NCBI GenBank assembly: GCA_001466705.2
Contig: LATX02000016.1
Coordinates: 38,590-102,589 of the forward strand
From: Moniliophthora roreri
Taxonomy: Eukaryota; Basidiomycota; Agaricomycetes; Agaricales; Marasmiaceae
Direction of reading: 5' to 3'
DNA length: 64,000 nucleotides
The notes beneath the pieces are model-generated. The model made no database searches, had not been told where the DNA came from, and was given only the letters and a program-made list of their open reading frames with translations. A program made the translations under genes and the position numbers. Positions 1-13,443 of the stretch are shown in pieces (position 1 is the stretch's first letter; the number at the start of each line of letters is the position of its first letter).

Positions 1-1148
1 TGCTCATCACGACGTCACGTAGTGTCTCATTTACGCGTTTCTCGTTGAGAAGGTGAGTGTCTCAGGCTTGGATAAATTATAAAACGACCTTTTGATTTAT
101 ACGAGTAGGTGTATATTGTCTGGTCAGGTGGCTGTTACACATCTCGTCTCAAGACAGAGGTCTACAAGATATGCATTGCGATGTTACTGGTTTACATTGT
201 GATGTCTATTTATGGCTTCATTCGTTATCACACGAGCTACATTACTGAGGACGGCGCATGTGTATTCGGATACAAGGGTATCACTATCGCGTGAGTACCT
301 TTCCGTTAAATATAATTACCTAGGCTTACGTTCTACCTCGAAGGGTGTCATTACTGGAGACATACAACGTCTTGCAGAGTCTTTTCTTCGCCCTCTTGTT
401 TGTTTGGCCCCTGTGGCGCTTGCGTGTTACGAGCCCGAGGCTCAGAGCTGTGGCGAAAAAGACGCTCTAGTGAGTGCTACGCCGAACTGCAGAAGCACTC
501 TTACTAATAATGATCATTAGCGGCACTCTTTTACGCGTGGCGATGACCATAGTAAGTTGCAGGCCTTCAGCATGCATGTTGAGTCACTGACTTTGTTCAG
601 ATGAGTACCGTCGCCTTCCTTGTGCTCGGCGGCACCGAGCTCGCATTAGTGTGTGTGACCTTTTATGTCGCAGAAGTAAGTCTTTGTACCTAGACCCTGC
701 CCTAAATTTATACTCAATCAACTCGCAGGGGACGATAAACGCATTGATTTTGCATTGGATGAATTCGGAGCCTGGGACCTCTATTCGAGAATACCCCAGT
801 CTACCTGAAATCAACATCACTGCCGACTTCAAAGCTGAAAATACCTTGGGCTTGGGGACCGATTATACTGTGGGAGACGAGTTCTCTCAGAAGCAGTCGG
901 ACATTGAGTATGAAGGTGACCAGACTCGACGAGATCATCTCGACGTACGTACTTGACCGAATTCATCTGTTGACGATTCGTTGATTATAATTTTGATCTA
1001 GGGAAAACGGATATGCATTGTCTATCCCCAGAAGGTGAGAGGCAATAAAATTGCAATTGAAAAGGCGACGTCGACTAACCTGCGCACCCCTAGTCTAGTG
1101 CCACGCGACGCTACTCAATTTAGTCTTCTTACAACATGTGTGCATTGA
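1..1148 (+). CDS. Multi-pass membrane protein, 3' part (partial gene)
   Basis: I read this as the C-terminal part of a fungal multi-pass membrane protein of unknown function; the start lies outside the window. Exons that join in frame are roughly 108-290, one ending at 469, 521-551, 601-675, 729-944 and 1002-1148. The introns at 470-520, 552-600, 676-728 and 945-1001 have GTGAGT, GTAAGT or GTACGT donors and AG acceptors. Hydrophobic segments include ICIAMLLVYIVMSIYGF, LFFALLFVWPLWRLRV, then TVAFLVLGGTELALVCVTF followed by GTINALILHW. The pattern VWPLWRLR..SPRLR...KKTL, then a hydrophobic helix and NALILHW, resembles a family common in Agaricomycetes. The tail after residue ERP-like EPGTSIREYP is soluble and acidic. 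The junction between 290 and 378 is not resolved, because phases do not match at the obvious acceptors. Confidence 0.55.
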
Positions 1149-3049
1149 CAATGGACAATGGTGAATTGTGCTAGTGTACTTACTACTATTTTACTATTCT
1201 AGTAATGTGTAATATCTTCATAGGCTATCTGAACAAGGAATGTAAATCTGTCGACCATAAAAACTGAACATTGAAGGTTGCTAATAAGGGAGCGTGAAAG
1301 TCTCTCCCATCCCATGTTCAGCTAAGGCAGCGTGTTTGCCGGGGTGTCTTAACCCGTAAATTGCGGGAGACTAGGATCAGAGGACACTGAGATGTTCATT
1401 TCCGCAGAATAGACGTTCCTGTATGGTCGAGCGAGTATTGCAAACCGAACGCCGAAGGCTCTGTTCGGATAGAGTAAAGTCCTCCGAAACCACTGCTAGA
1501 AGCTGTTAATGACTTTATTGTTCGCTAGAAAGACTTTGATTCACTAAGTCTCCAATGACCTTGCTAACCAAATCAAAATCCCCGCCGCCCTTCATCCCAC
1601 GAGTCCGCTCCGTTCGTACCATGGCATACGCTACTATTCCCTTTGACTGAACTTGCACTGGAGCTATTTCAGCCGATATACAGGCTGGCAATATCTTGAC
1701 GAAGCCTGAAAACGATAGATCAATAGGAGCAGAGCAATAAAGTCCATGAAAACTTATTGATGCAGAAATCCGAGCTTGAAATTGACCTCGAGAGCCATGG
1801 GCGAGTACGCTACAGGTAGAATGTCAGAAACTCGTAAATTCGGAGCACAAGGACGGAAAACACAAGCAGATCAACCTTCGGAACCCCTGAAGAGAGGAAG
1901 CGGCATAGGGTCACCGTAATCAAGGGAGAGACTACAAGTAACGACGACTTCGAGTGATGTCGGAACGATGAGAAGTCACTAATCACTCCACGCGCGATTG
2001 GTTTGGCAGTTCAATTTTCGGGTAGACTGAATGTGTCTGAGGCTATTTCTTGAGGAGATAAGGGAATAATACGCCCTACGCCACTTCTGTGTAGCTCTGG
2101 CCATATTCGTGGTGGGAGTAGAGAAACGCTGTGACGATGTCATGCAGATATCGAGTCACGAATCACGCGGTCTAGACCTGCACCGCTTTCCCCTTGACAC
2201 TCATCTCCGCGTCGTATTCGGCGGAAGAGCTGCAGTCCTAGTTTCCCAAATGAAAGGTATGAGAACAAACTTTACATATGGTGTGTCTCATCAAGTCTTC
2301 CATAACAAGTTTTGCTGACGTCCTTGACCAGTTAGCAGGAAATAGCTTATAACAGGTGCTAGCTAGCAAACTCATTACCGGTCTCATCAAATATTCGACT
2401 GTATCTGGTGTAATTGATTCTAAGCCATCATCATCACTGTGATCTAATGCATAATTTATAGCGATCGATAAGTATACGCGGGAGGTAGACTTCCGCTTCC
2501 TTCTCTTTCGCAGGTTCGAAGAAAGACATTTCTCACTGCATTGAAATTTGATCGATAATCCATCTTGGAGAACCTTATGAGTTGATTTCCGTCAAGATTG
2601 CTCGGTATCGATGACATTAAGCATCACCCTATTTTGATGTGCGGACCCCAAACGTTGAAAATTCGGACGCGGCCCACTACAACTTCTTGAGGACATTCGG
2701 CACCCGAGGTCGTTCGCTCGGAATGGCGATGTGTTACTTTGACGGGTGTTCTAATGAGAGAAGCGGGTGAACTTACGGTACGTTTGAGCTTTATGCTGTA
2801 ACAAAAACCTGTGTCTGAAGTCTATCCTTCAGCGCGGGTTATTAACTGGAATTGTAAAGCAGACGTTGAGGTCTTGAGGCTGTGATGCCGTCGATGAAGA
2901 ACTGTAAGGGTGTCAGAAGGTCTCATTGACGGGTACGGATTGTCATGTGTACTTGCTACGAATTACTGATTCACAGCATCCGTGAATAGCCGAGCATGCC
3001 ACTTTAAATATACATAGAACCCCTGGAAACGATCACATATTCCATCATC
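1149..3049. other. Intergenic stretch without a recognisable gene
   Basis: About 1.9 kb in which neither strand gives exons that join into a recognisable protein. Base composition and CpG content are like the flanking genes, so this looks like ordinary intergenic DNA or a long-decayed gene. A TATA-like TTTAAATATA at 3003-3012 lies 38-47 nt before the next start codon. Confidence 0.4.
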
Positions 3050-4531
3050 ATGCCCTTTCAAATCCCTTATCTCCCTTTCGAAATCGTATCCGCCATCTTC
3101 GAACATCACCCCGACCTCAAACAAGTACGGGAATGTTCTCTTGTCTGCCGAGCCTGGGTTAGCTTCACTCGGGCACACGGTTTCCGGCGTATCCACATCC
3201 GAAGTGGTGCTCACATTGGCAAGCTTTTCCTTATCTGTGAGGAAAGCAAATTGGAGACCTTATCGAGCATAAAACCCAGGGAAGTCGTTTTTACCGGCGT
3301 ACCAGGGTTGGGCACTAGCTGGCAGGCACAACGATTCATGGAGATGTTTGGGGACTCGATTTACACGCTCAGACTAGAGGGTCGCTCATGGGAACGCATT
3401 CCAAGGGAAACACTGGAGTTCATACAGGAGTGGTTCGCCACGACCAGGATACGCAGGTTGGAGATCGTGGGATGTAGATTTCCATCATCGGATGTGTATG
3501 CAGCTTTTGTTCAATCGTTTAGGTGCCTTCAAGCTTTCGAGTCGACAAAGTCGTCGTATCAATACCAGCATTCCCACTTTGACTTTGGGCAGCCACTAAT
3601 CGACATGAGTGGGATTACGGACTTGGATCTTGGAAGCGAGAATTGGGGACATCCCAAAACATTTGGACTTTTTGTTGGGTGTACCACCGTCAGGACGCTG
3701 CGTATTCGTCCATCCACAGTCTTGCGAAGTTCAGCGTCGACTGGGGAAGCAGCGTCAATTCAAAGAATTTTACGAGAGACCGGCGAGCACTTGGGGGAAC
3801 TGGACGTGGACGTCCAATACTGGTATTGTCCCGAGTTGGTGACCGCCTTGGAAGGTGCGAGTGGTGTTTTCCTTGAACTGGTCGCAAACTGATAATTCCG
3901 TACAGAGCGGCATCTGTTTACTTCCCTGGATCTTACGATGAATACAAACCTTCGAAAGCTGCGCCTAGCGGTACGGTTTGGAAATTGCAATATCAGCCCT
4001 GTCCGGATAGACTATGTGCTTCCAATCTTGAAACGCCTTGTGAAGGTACCAAGGCCGACTGTTCGAGGTTTGGAAGTCCTGGACCTCCCGTTCATGATAG
4101 ACTATGAGTCGCTGGATTGGGCAGCCATTGATAGGATATTACAACATCCATCCTTCTGGAATCTGAAAGAAGTCCGGTGTACCGGCTTTATATGTTGTTT
4201 TACGGAGAAGGATTGCGCGTCTGGTAGCGACTGCAGCATCCCGAGTCCTGATTCAGCACCGGGAAAGTTGGCTCGGGGGTTAATTGAGAAGCTCCAAGCA
4301 CGCCTTCCACGATGTCGGGACAGAGGGATATTAGTTGTTCGTGTTACCTATCAGTTTCTAGTGACTCCGGTTGACGAGCAAGGGTTGGAGAGGCCCAAGG
4401 GGTATGTGAACAACCTGCTCGCTGACAGTTTACCTAACAAGGCGGATGAAAGGGAAACTGTTGCGAAGCATCATAAAACGCAGGGGCTGGTCTTAACGAT
4501 GTGGAACTGGGGCAAACGAAAATTATCCTAG
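3050..4531 (+). CDS. F-box-like protein, tandem copy 1
   Basis: Two exons, 3050-3854 and 3906-4531, joined by a 51-nt intron with donor GTGCGA and acceptor CAG, encode 476 aa. Residues about 4-45 fit the F-box-like pattern: PYLPFEIVSAIF, then ECSLVCRAWVSFTRAHGF and a basic RRIHIRSG. Such domains usually bind Skp1 and bring substrates to an SCF ubiquitin ligase. The rest has leucine-rich helices and short strands, as in other mushroom F-box-like proteins, with no recognised substrate domain. A cysteine-containing stretch, CTGFICCFTEKDC, lies near residue 365. It is a close paralogue of the next gene, with the same intron position and an equal distance structure. The upstream sequence GATCACA..TT.CATCATCATG also matches the paralogue, which supports this start. 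The substrate is unknown. Confidence 0.8.
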
Positions 4532-4794
4532 GTCATCTTTGCATTCCGGTATCTATGTACTTCCTGTTCATACTGCCTATGTCGATGTGATCTTTCTGCT
4601 GATCGACACCAATGCCTGTGTCCAGTTTCATTACACTTAAAAGTCTTAGTCCAGAAGCCCACTTGTAAGGTCAACTTGTGGGGGTAAAGAATTGTTGCGC
4701 TCTGCTTCCTGCGAACGTCTGTGCCAATATCGTCCGCTCCAGAGATCGGGCCATCAGCGTGCTCCAAGAGATTCCGATTTGTGTACCCGAAAGT

Positions 4795-4843
4795 GATAGG
4801 TGAGACGGCAGGGCTCGCCGTAGGTCTTGCCGTCTCGCCTATC
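4795..4843. repeat. Imperfect inverted repeat (hairpin)
   Basis: The arm GATAGGTGAGACGGCAG at 4795-4811 is matched by TTGCCGTCTCGCCTATC at 4827-4843, its reverse complement at 15 of 17 positions, with a 15-nt loop. It lies in the spacer about 265 bp after the first F-box-like gene. It could be a hairpin, a terminator-like structure or a remnant of a small inverted-repeat element. Confidence 0.6.
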
Positions 4844-5624
4844 AGCTTGCCATGCGACACTTCGGTAGGATCTGACACCTTTGCCGAATTGTCGGTTTTA
4901 GGCATTTGCCCGGGCCGGTCCCTTCTGATGCCGAGAGGGTGGTCACGCATTCATCATGGTCACAGTCAGATTAAACCTCCACTGACAGCTGCTTTAGTCC
5001 ATCCCAATTTCTACGAAATGTAGCCCCAGTCCGGACACGCTGGGTTCAAACCGCTGCGTCATCGATCCCCTCGGACGACTTCCTTGCCTCCTACTATCGC
5101 CGTACCGCACGTCCACCGGAGAAGCCAGCTTCCTTTATCCCACCATGTCGTCCTCGTATTATGGTCAACAAAGTACACCTTCCCTGACGTGTTCAATCAT
5201 TATTCGCGGCCCTTTAGAAAAGGTACTGGAGTGGGTGTCCCTGTTGCCAATGGTGGTGTCAGTATACCCTTTGGAATTATTGGGTCGCCCCATGTCGTCG
5301 TCCTCGTATTGTGATCAACAAATACCCTATTCTTCTACCTGTCTGAACTTTCTATATATCTGGATTCTAAAACGCAGTTCCAACCTACCTGATGGGCGCT
5401 CATCGCGCTTTGCGTGGATGCATGGGGCTCTCAGGCGTGTCGCAGAATGCTTTGTTGATACTTAACACAAGGTCTTGGCGAGACGTCGTCATTCCTCACG
5501 TTGTCGAGTGAGCGTTGCTTTATCATACATACTGATAGGATCCCATTATGATTCCGAAGGTGCCTAAACGGTGCGAGAGTGTAGACAAAGGAAGACAGAA
5601 CAACAAAGGGATACCGTTGTTTCC
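4844..5624. other. Spacer between the F-box-like paralogues
   Basis: No gene recognised. Around 5140-5310 a segment occurs twice in imperfect form: ATGTCGTCCTCGTATTATGG at 5144 and ATGTCGTCGTCCTCGTATTG at 5291. Both are followed by TCAACAAA. This suggests a small local duplication. Confidence 0.35.
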
Positions 5625-5632
5625 TATAAATA
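5625..5632 (+). promoter_or_regulatory. TATA-box candidate of F-box-like copy 2
   Basis: TATAAATA lies 38 nt before the ATG at 5663. The paralogue has a similar AT box 47 nt before its ATG. The distance fits a core promoter with a short leader, and argues against using the earlier ATG at 5642. Confidence 0.4.
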
Positions 5633-5662
5633 GGAGTTGAAATGATCGCAAGTTTCATCACC

Positions 5663-7096
5663 ATGCCCCTCCTTCGATCGCGGACCCCTTATCTTCCACT
5701 CGAAGTCATATCCATCATCTTTGAAAACCATCCTATTCTCTCTGAAGTACGAGAATGCTCACTTGTTTGTCGATCCTGGGTTGGCTTTACTCGAGAACAT
5801 GGCTTCCGACGTATTCATATTCGAAGCGGCGTTCATCTCGATGAACTCTTTCGGTTATACGAAAACGAATGGCAGACTCTATCGTACATAAAGCCCAAGA
5901 TGGTCGTTTTAACCAATATCAATACATTGGATACCGACTGGCAGGCACAAAAACTCGTAGAGATGTTCGGTGGTTCGATATGTGCGCTTAGGCTGGAAGA
6001 CAGGCATCCGGCTCTGCACGGGGTTTCACGGGAAACATTGGAGTTCATCCAAGAGTGGTTTGCAGGTGTGTCGAGGTTAGAGATTGCAAGGTGCTACTTC
6101 CCATCGGCTACGGTTTATGCCTCTTTTGTTCGCTCTTTTAAGAGTCTCAAGGCATTCGAGTCGATAGAAAGTTGGTATCGGCATTCCGACGATGAATCTC
6201 GAATTAACATGACTCGGATCACAGACTTGGCTCTGGGTTCTGAGGTCCGGGGGCGTCCGAATATGTTTCACCTTTTCGGTGGGTGCGCTGCGGTCAGAAA
6301 TCTCCGTATTTGTCCAGCACCCATCAGTTCGGGGAGCAGTTCAGAAGTAGCATCGGTACAACGGATTCTGCGAGAGGCGGGCCAGAACTTGGAGAAATTG
6401 GAGATAGACATAAACTTTGCTTCTCTCGACAACACAATTGTGAAGGGTGCGAGTGGTGTTGTCTTCCGTTAAAGATTGACCATGGGCTGATGGCTTTGTA
6501 TAGGGCATTATTTATTCAACTCCCTGGATTTTAGCAGCAATACGAACCTTCGCAAGCTGCGGTTGGCGATACGGTTCGGGGATTACAACTTCGGGTGCAT
6601 AGATTATGTTCTCCCGTTCTTGTGGCGCCTCGCCGCTTCCTCAGTCGTAAGCTTGGAAGTCCTAGACCTCCCCTTCATATTGGACTATAGGTCATTGGAC
6701 TGGGAAAGCTTGGACCGGATATTACAACAACCCTCTTTCTCGACAGTCAAGGAAGTACGATGTACGGGCTTTGTGTGCTGTTTTACGGAGAAGGATTGCA
6801 TGCCAGGTGGCAACTACAGTATACCGAGCGCAATCTCAGCACCTGGGAAACTAGCCAAAGAACTAGTTGACAGGCTCAGAGTACGTCTTCCACGATGTTG
6901 GGATAGAGGGATCTTGGTTGTCAATGTTCACTATCGACTCTTGTCGACTCCAGTTTTTACCGAAGAAGAAATCAATGAATGGCTCCGAGAGTGTGATATA
7001 CGTTGGAGGTATGAGACCACAGAATGTCTTCCTAGGAATATCACTGATTCAGTCGCCACAGGGAGTATTTCAAAGCACAAAGACATGAAAAGCTGA
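5663..7096 (+). CDS. F-box-like protein, tandem copy 2
   Basis: Exons 5663-6446 and 6504-7096 with a 57-nt intron (donor GTGCGAGT, acceptor TATAG) encode 458 aa. The F-box-like segment is PYLPLEVISIIFENHP, then ECSLVCRSWVGFTREHGF and RRIHIRSG. The C-terminal half repeats the features of copy 1: LFNSLDFSSNTNLRKLRLA right after the intron, LEVLDLPF, and the cysteine stretch CTGFVCCFTEKDC. An ATG at 5642 is also in frame. The one at 5663 aligns with the start of copy 1, including the matching CATCA(C/T)CATGCCC context, so I chose it. Role by family: an SCF substrate adaptor, substrate unknown. Copies 1 and 2 share intron position and phase, so they arose by tandem duplication of an intron-containing gene. 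Confidence 0.8.
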
Positions 7097-8745
7097 GGCG
7101 TAAACAGCAAAGACGTAAAGATCGAGGATTAGCCTCAAAGATAAAGCGTTGGGGTAGACAAATGTTGTCGTAGGTTCGGCCTGCCATTTCGGTTCGCGTC
7201 CCATGTACGTCTAGATTGCATACACGTCTTTTTCCGACACAATACCTGTAACTGTAAGCCAGCCTAGTGCCAGTACACCCGCAAGCCGACTCAAAGGGGC
7301 TGGAGTCTTTAGCCGCGTCCCAAATTGACGCCTCTACTCTGCATCCTGCTTCAATGCCGTGCAGATTCTTCAACCGCTCATACGACGATACCTTCATGTA
7401 CCTGTTCCTCTTGACCTCTGATTGTAGCTTTTGCATACCTGTACGGGAGTCTAATGACGGCACCTGCGTTCACCCGTTTGTTCAAGATCCACCGGGAAAT
7501 AATCATACCCGCCAATGAATGGTCATCAAAAGCACATGAAGTATACCCCAGCGTGCCAGATGAGGCAGCGCATATCTTCGTCTTCGTCTTCGTTGTTGGA
7601 TGACGTGTGAGTGAAGCGTCGGATCAATTTTTATGGCTGATGCCAACATTTTGTTTAAGTCTTGATAAAATTATGGAAATTACGGAAAATTTGACTGTTT
7701 CTGCCGTGCGCCGTGTCTTTGAAACGACGACTGTAAAAAAAAACCAAGTTCCAAAGGGAATTGTCCACAGCTAGTACCAACACAGTACATCGGTAGTGAC
7801 GGTGGTGGTTGAAACGAGGCCCTGGTCCGTGCGCGTGACGGCGGGTCCGATTTTTCACGACACGTTACCGCTACGACTCCATTCCTAAATTTCTATGACC
7901 CACAATCCCATTATTATCGTTACGCAACTGGAGGCTGTAACAATTATCCGGCTTCCGAACAACAAATCATCGTGGGGTAAAATACTTTGGGGACCATGTT
8001 CGGGATCATTGAGCCGGTTGGGTAGTTGGGGAAGTCAGGTCCGATGACAATGGGAGTCAGATAATTCGCGCAGGGGACTCACAGCAAGTATCTTCCAGAT
8101 CTTTTCATTTATTGAGATGCTCATCTTCTTCATGCGTTGTTCAGACTCGGGTACTCGTCCACCTACTCACCATCTACTGATCAATGATGTATATCACTGC
8201 AATGCTCTTGCTCAGCTCCACTACATCATTCAACCATCGCTGCTGTCATGTCGCTTTTCGCTTGCCCTAAACGGGGGACCTCAGCGGGTCACGCAAAAAG
8301 ACAAAGGACAGTAGTGCAACGGTCTGCCATGGAGCATATGCCCTGTAGATCACTGACGGTATATCTTTGGATCTGACACCCGTGGTAACTACTGACTGCG
8401 ACGCGTCGGAACTCGATTTTAAAGGGAGAACCTGCTTCGCAGTTTTCCTGTTACTTGTATTCAAAAAAATAGTGTATTCACCTCGTCGTAGAGCGTTGTG
8501 AAGACAGTCGAATCCCTCGTTAATCCCATGAAAATGGTTTCGCACAGTGCGTGGTATTCGCATCATCACAACCAGACTCCATACGCGGTGAGTACGTTCC
8601 CGAACTAGGAGTGATTGCCGGTGCTAGCTTGACACGTTGCTTCTTTCACGAAACTTTGCGCGCATTTTGATGAGTCTCCAGTTTTATCTTAAAAATATGT
8701 GCGTCGTGGGACACCATTTCTCCCAGTCTTTCTCCCACATCGGTC
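7097..8745. other. Intergenic stretch without a recognisable gene
   Basis: About 1.65 kb. Open frames here (for example 7041-7463 on the minus strand) show no domain, no intron structure and no family resemblance. Simple features only: a run of nine A at about 7735 and a CTTCGTCTTCGTCTTCGTTG tandem near 7577. Confidence 0.35.
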
Positions 8746-10258
8746 ATGCCCAGCGATGTAGAGCTTGAGTTTCTCCGTACAGTAGGGAATAATTTGATTA
8801 TCAAGGTCGCTCGTGTGGTCGCTGAAGCACCTTTCTATGGTAAATGTACATCGCTATCTTGCAACGTTCTCCACTTATGCTTTATAGGTATCTACCTCAT
8901 CTTGGTCTACTACTTCACCGCCATTTTTTCGTGCGTCTCCTTTATGTCGCTCCCTTCATCCTCTAACCGTTGCTCTTAGACGTCGGAAGTTGAGAGTCAA
9001 GCGCTCAATATTCCTTGCGGTGGTAGCAGCAGTCATGTTTATCGGATGCAGTGGTTTCTTTGCTATGGATGTAGCCGATCTCGTAGTCCGCCTTCGTGTT
9101 CTCTTCGTAGAACGTTCCGCTCTCTCACTGGAGGAGAAACTGGCAAGAGCGGACCATTTGACTGAGCCATTGATGTGGGCAGGAGAAATGCTTTTCATCT
9201 TTTTGGTGCGTTCCACGCGCATGGTGGTTGGGTGTCTCGCTAATCTCCGTATAAACCATGATAGCTCCCGCTCGGTGATTGTGTGGTGGTTTGGAGAACA
9301 TGGGCGTTATACCAGGATCAGCTGTGGTGGCTTGTCGTTCCCGTCTTGACGCTAGTGGGGTCTTTCGGTCCGTGACATTGCTTGTATTTGTTACACCATG
9401 CTGAATGTCAATGCTAAACCTTTAATAGCAACCGCAATCTTTGAACTCGGATGCGATCTCAAGACCAACTGGGCGGTTGATAGTGTAGAACCTTCTGCGG
9501 CGTCTATTGGACCAGATACATGCCGCAGAGCCGATGTTGCCAGCTACAGCTTGTCGTTCGCAACTAACATCCTTTGTACAACTCTCATCTTTTACAAGGC
9601 ATGGTATGTTCCGCTGCCTGTCGTATGCTTACACGTCTTGACCCGCCTGGCTTGGAACATAGGTCGCACAGGAGATACATGAATCAGCACTTGGGGTCAA
9701 CTCGGCGGCGATCTCAAGCTGATAGGATTCTTACGTTGTTCTGCGAGTCTGGCGCAGCTTATTTGGTCCTTTATGTGAGTATGACTCACCCTGTACCCCG
9801 TGGACCGCATGAATTCTACTTTCCGTTTGCAGATTCTACAATCGATACCCATATACAGCGGAACACTATCCAATAATGCCCTCATCGCTATGAATATTGT
9901 CAACGCAATCATCCAGCAAGCCATGGTACTGGTCTTTATTATATCTTTCCCTATTCGTTCTAACATCAAGGTTCTACAGGGAATGTACCCCACAGCTATT
10001 GTGGTCATCTGTCATATGCAGAGGTCGCTTTGGGATACATTCGAGGTCCCTTCCAGTGATAGCGGCACCCAACCGTTATCACAGGTCAGTGGGATACGTT
10101 TTGCTGAACAGGCTCACAGCACCACGCACGATGAAGCTTCGGTGACTGTAGGCAATTCATCAAGCGACCCAACTTCAACTCTTTTATCTCGCACACGATA
10201 CCCATCCTCGGTAGAGAAGCATCGGCGAGATGACATTGGAAATGAAGATATGGTTTAG
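8746..10258 (+). CDS. Seven-exon integral membrane protein (Agaricomycete family of unknown function)
   Basis: Exons 8746-8839, 8888-8930, 8980-9205, 9265-9367, 9429-9603, 9663-9774 and 9833-10258 join in consistent phases into 392 aa. Most introns are 48-60 nt. Hydrophobic segments in order: GIYLILVYYFTAIFS after a short N-terminal region, then SIFLAVVAAVMFIGCSGFFA, PLMWAGEMLFIFL joined to LPLGDCVVVWRTWALY, QLWWLVVPVLTLVGSF, SLSFATNILCTTLIFYKAW, ESGAAYLVLY, and NAIIQQAMVLVFIISFPI. That gives about seven membrane spans. The patterns DxVVVWRTWAL, SLSFATN..TTLI.YKAW and GMYPTAIVVICHMQRS mark a very common Agaricomycete membrane family with no established function. The C-terminal ~90 residues are Ser/Thr-rich and probably cytosolic. 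Reading is intact, with no stops or frameshifts. Some donors are non-optimal (GTCCGT at 9368). Confidence 0.85.
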
Positions 10259-10495
10259 GTGGTTGAAGGCTTCGAGTTGACATATACACTACGTGCAGTA
10301 AATTTAGTCCAAGATCGCATAATGGAAAAGTATTTCTTTCCCTCTACCCAGTAGAGGTGCTACCAGGGTTCAAAGCTGGATTTTGGGAACGGTGCACAAT
10401 ATCAAACTCCCGAGTACTACACTGTACATGGCACCTATTAATGGGAAGGTATAATACATAAGTAGCTGACATGGCGAAGGTCTACCTATCGCCGT

Positions 10496-11777
10496 TTACT
10501 CGGAAAAAGGATAATCTGTGTAGCCTCTCTCGGTGGTCTCCCCGTGTAGGTAGAACGTACTCCTATCATAGCGGTTCAGAGGGATGCCTCGTAAAAGTCT
10601 CTTGGGCAAATCCGGCTGTGTATTTCCCAAAGTCAGACTTCCGCGCGCACACTCGGATATGTGATTGGTACCCACATTCGCCAAGAACAACCTCCCAAAA
10701 GCAATGACCTCAGTCTCATGCTTCTCTGCCACCTCGATGGCCTGCTCACGAGTGTATGCTCCTGAACTAATCAACGGTTTCGGTGCCCAGATCTCGCGAA
10801 TGAAATCGTTTGATGCGCCAGAGTGGGATGGTTCATCAACAGTGATATTCCCTTTGATCCTGGGCTCGATGATATGAACATACGCCAAGTCAGGGTGCTG
10901 CTCTTTCAGCTTCTGGACGAGGTACCCGAATGTCGGTTTGGGATCTTCCATCCCCATCTCTGAAGGTACTAGCTTTAGTAACGGAACGCCAAAGCCAACC
11001 AAAGATACACGCACCCAAGTATTCACTCCACGGGCTCAACCTCAGCCCCGTCCTATTGAAGCCCACCGTCTCCCCAATTTTGTTCACTACCTCCAGTGCA
11101 AATCTACACCGATTCTTCACCGAGCCACCGTACTCGTCTGTACGCTTGTTCGTTATATCCTGCAAAAACTGATCAACCAAGTACCCATTAGCACCGTGGA
11201 TCTCCACTCCGTCAAAACCAGCTTTGTGTACGGCGTTGGAGGTGGCCGTCGCGAACATATCGAGGTATTCGCTTATCTCGGTCTTTGTCAGCGCACGAGG
11301 TATATTGGGAGAATCGGACAGTGGGATATCGGAGGCGGAAACGAGTTCGAATGTAGGATCGATGGCTTGCAGGTGTGATAGGTCGGCAGCCCGGCCAGTG
11401 GGGATAAGTTGCATGTAGATGTAAGACCCCTTGGAATGTACGGCGTCGACGATCTAAATATCTGTGATCAGATGCCAACAGCTGGTGTATAAGAAAAATG
11501 AAGACCTCACCTTGCGCCATTCTTCGATCTGCTTTTCACTAAATATCCCAGGATAATGAGGAAAGCCTCCGCTCTTGGGCGAAATGAGCGTAGCTTCGGA
11601 AACAATGAATGTTCCAGGTGTACTAGCGCGCTGGGCGTAATACTCCTGCATGATTGGCTGGGGGTCGTGGAAGCGCGTCGAGCGAACCCTGGTTAAAGGA
11701 GCCATTGCGACACGGTGCTGAAGTTGCATCTGTCCGATCTGGAAGGGCTGAAAAAGTTTAGGAGTGGGCTGAGACAT
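10496..11777 (-). CDS. NADH:flavin oxidoreductase, Old Yellow Enzyme family, copy 1
   Basis: Minus-strand exons 11777-11511, 11453-11015, 10959-10676 and 10615-10496 encode 369 aa, close to the usual OYE length of 370-400. The introns are 55-60 nt. OYE signatures in order: LFQPFQIGQMQLQHRVAMAPLTRVRS (TIM-barrel start and flavin-binding Thr region), QEYYAQRAS, GFDGVEIHGANGYLVDQF with the His-x-x-Asn pair and following Tyr that bind substrate and donate a proton, RTDEYGGS, NRCRFALEVV, EPRIKG, IAFGRLFLAN for phosphate/FMN binding, and the tail PLNRYDRSTFY...GYTDYPF. The expected reaction is NAD(P)H-dependent reduction of activated C=C bonds with FMN in the cytosol; the natural substrate is unknown. 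It is a tandem partner of the next gene. Its low-coordinate end lies 237 bp from the end of the upstream membrane gene, so the two converge. Confidence 0.9.
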
Positions 11778-11778
11778 C

Positions 11779-12143
11779 ACGGAAGGGCAGGACTAGTAGG
11801 GGTTCTTCAATGCCTCTTCTTATAATCCTCTCCGCGGACCAAAGAAACAGCTGAGTAAGAACTACCCATTAATAATCTGGTTTCCGATGAGTAACGAGAT
11901 AGTCAACCGACCAGGACCTAAATTTCTGATTGTTCTTCCGGAGCCGGGGCCCGCCAATATGGCGAGTTCCAATATTGCTGAATCTTGCAAAATCAGATCT
12001 GAGAAGGGAAGCGAAAAGGGAGAAGTGGATGTGAATAGTACCCCTGCGTCGATGAATCTATCAACGAGCGAGCGCCTTGCAAAGCTGTCAATTTCGTTGG
12101 CCCAAATATCACCACCAGTAAGATAGACTCCTCATTCTTATTC
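11779..12143. other. Spacer between the OYE genes
   Basis: A 365-bp spacer between two minus-strand genes. It should contain the promoter of OYE copy 1 and the 3' end of copy 2. No clear core motif or separate gene is seen. Confidence 0.3.

Positions 12144-13443
<1,300 letters not shown>

Noticed and set aside
4721..5023. 100-codon frames on both strands in the F-box spacer
   Set aside because: They span the inverted repeat, and the two strands mirror each other. No domain or conserved intron pattern.
7041..7463. 140-codon open frame on the minus strand after the second F-box-like gene
   Set aside because: It overlaps the 3' end of the F-box-like gene, has no domain, no intron structure and no sensible start context.
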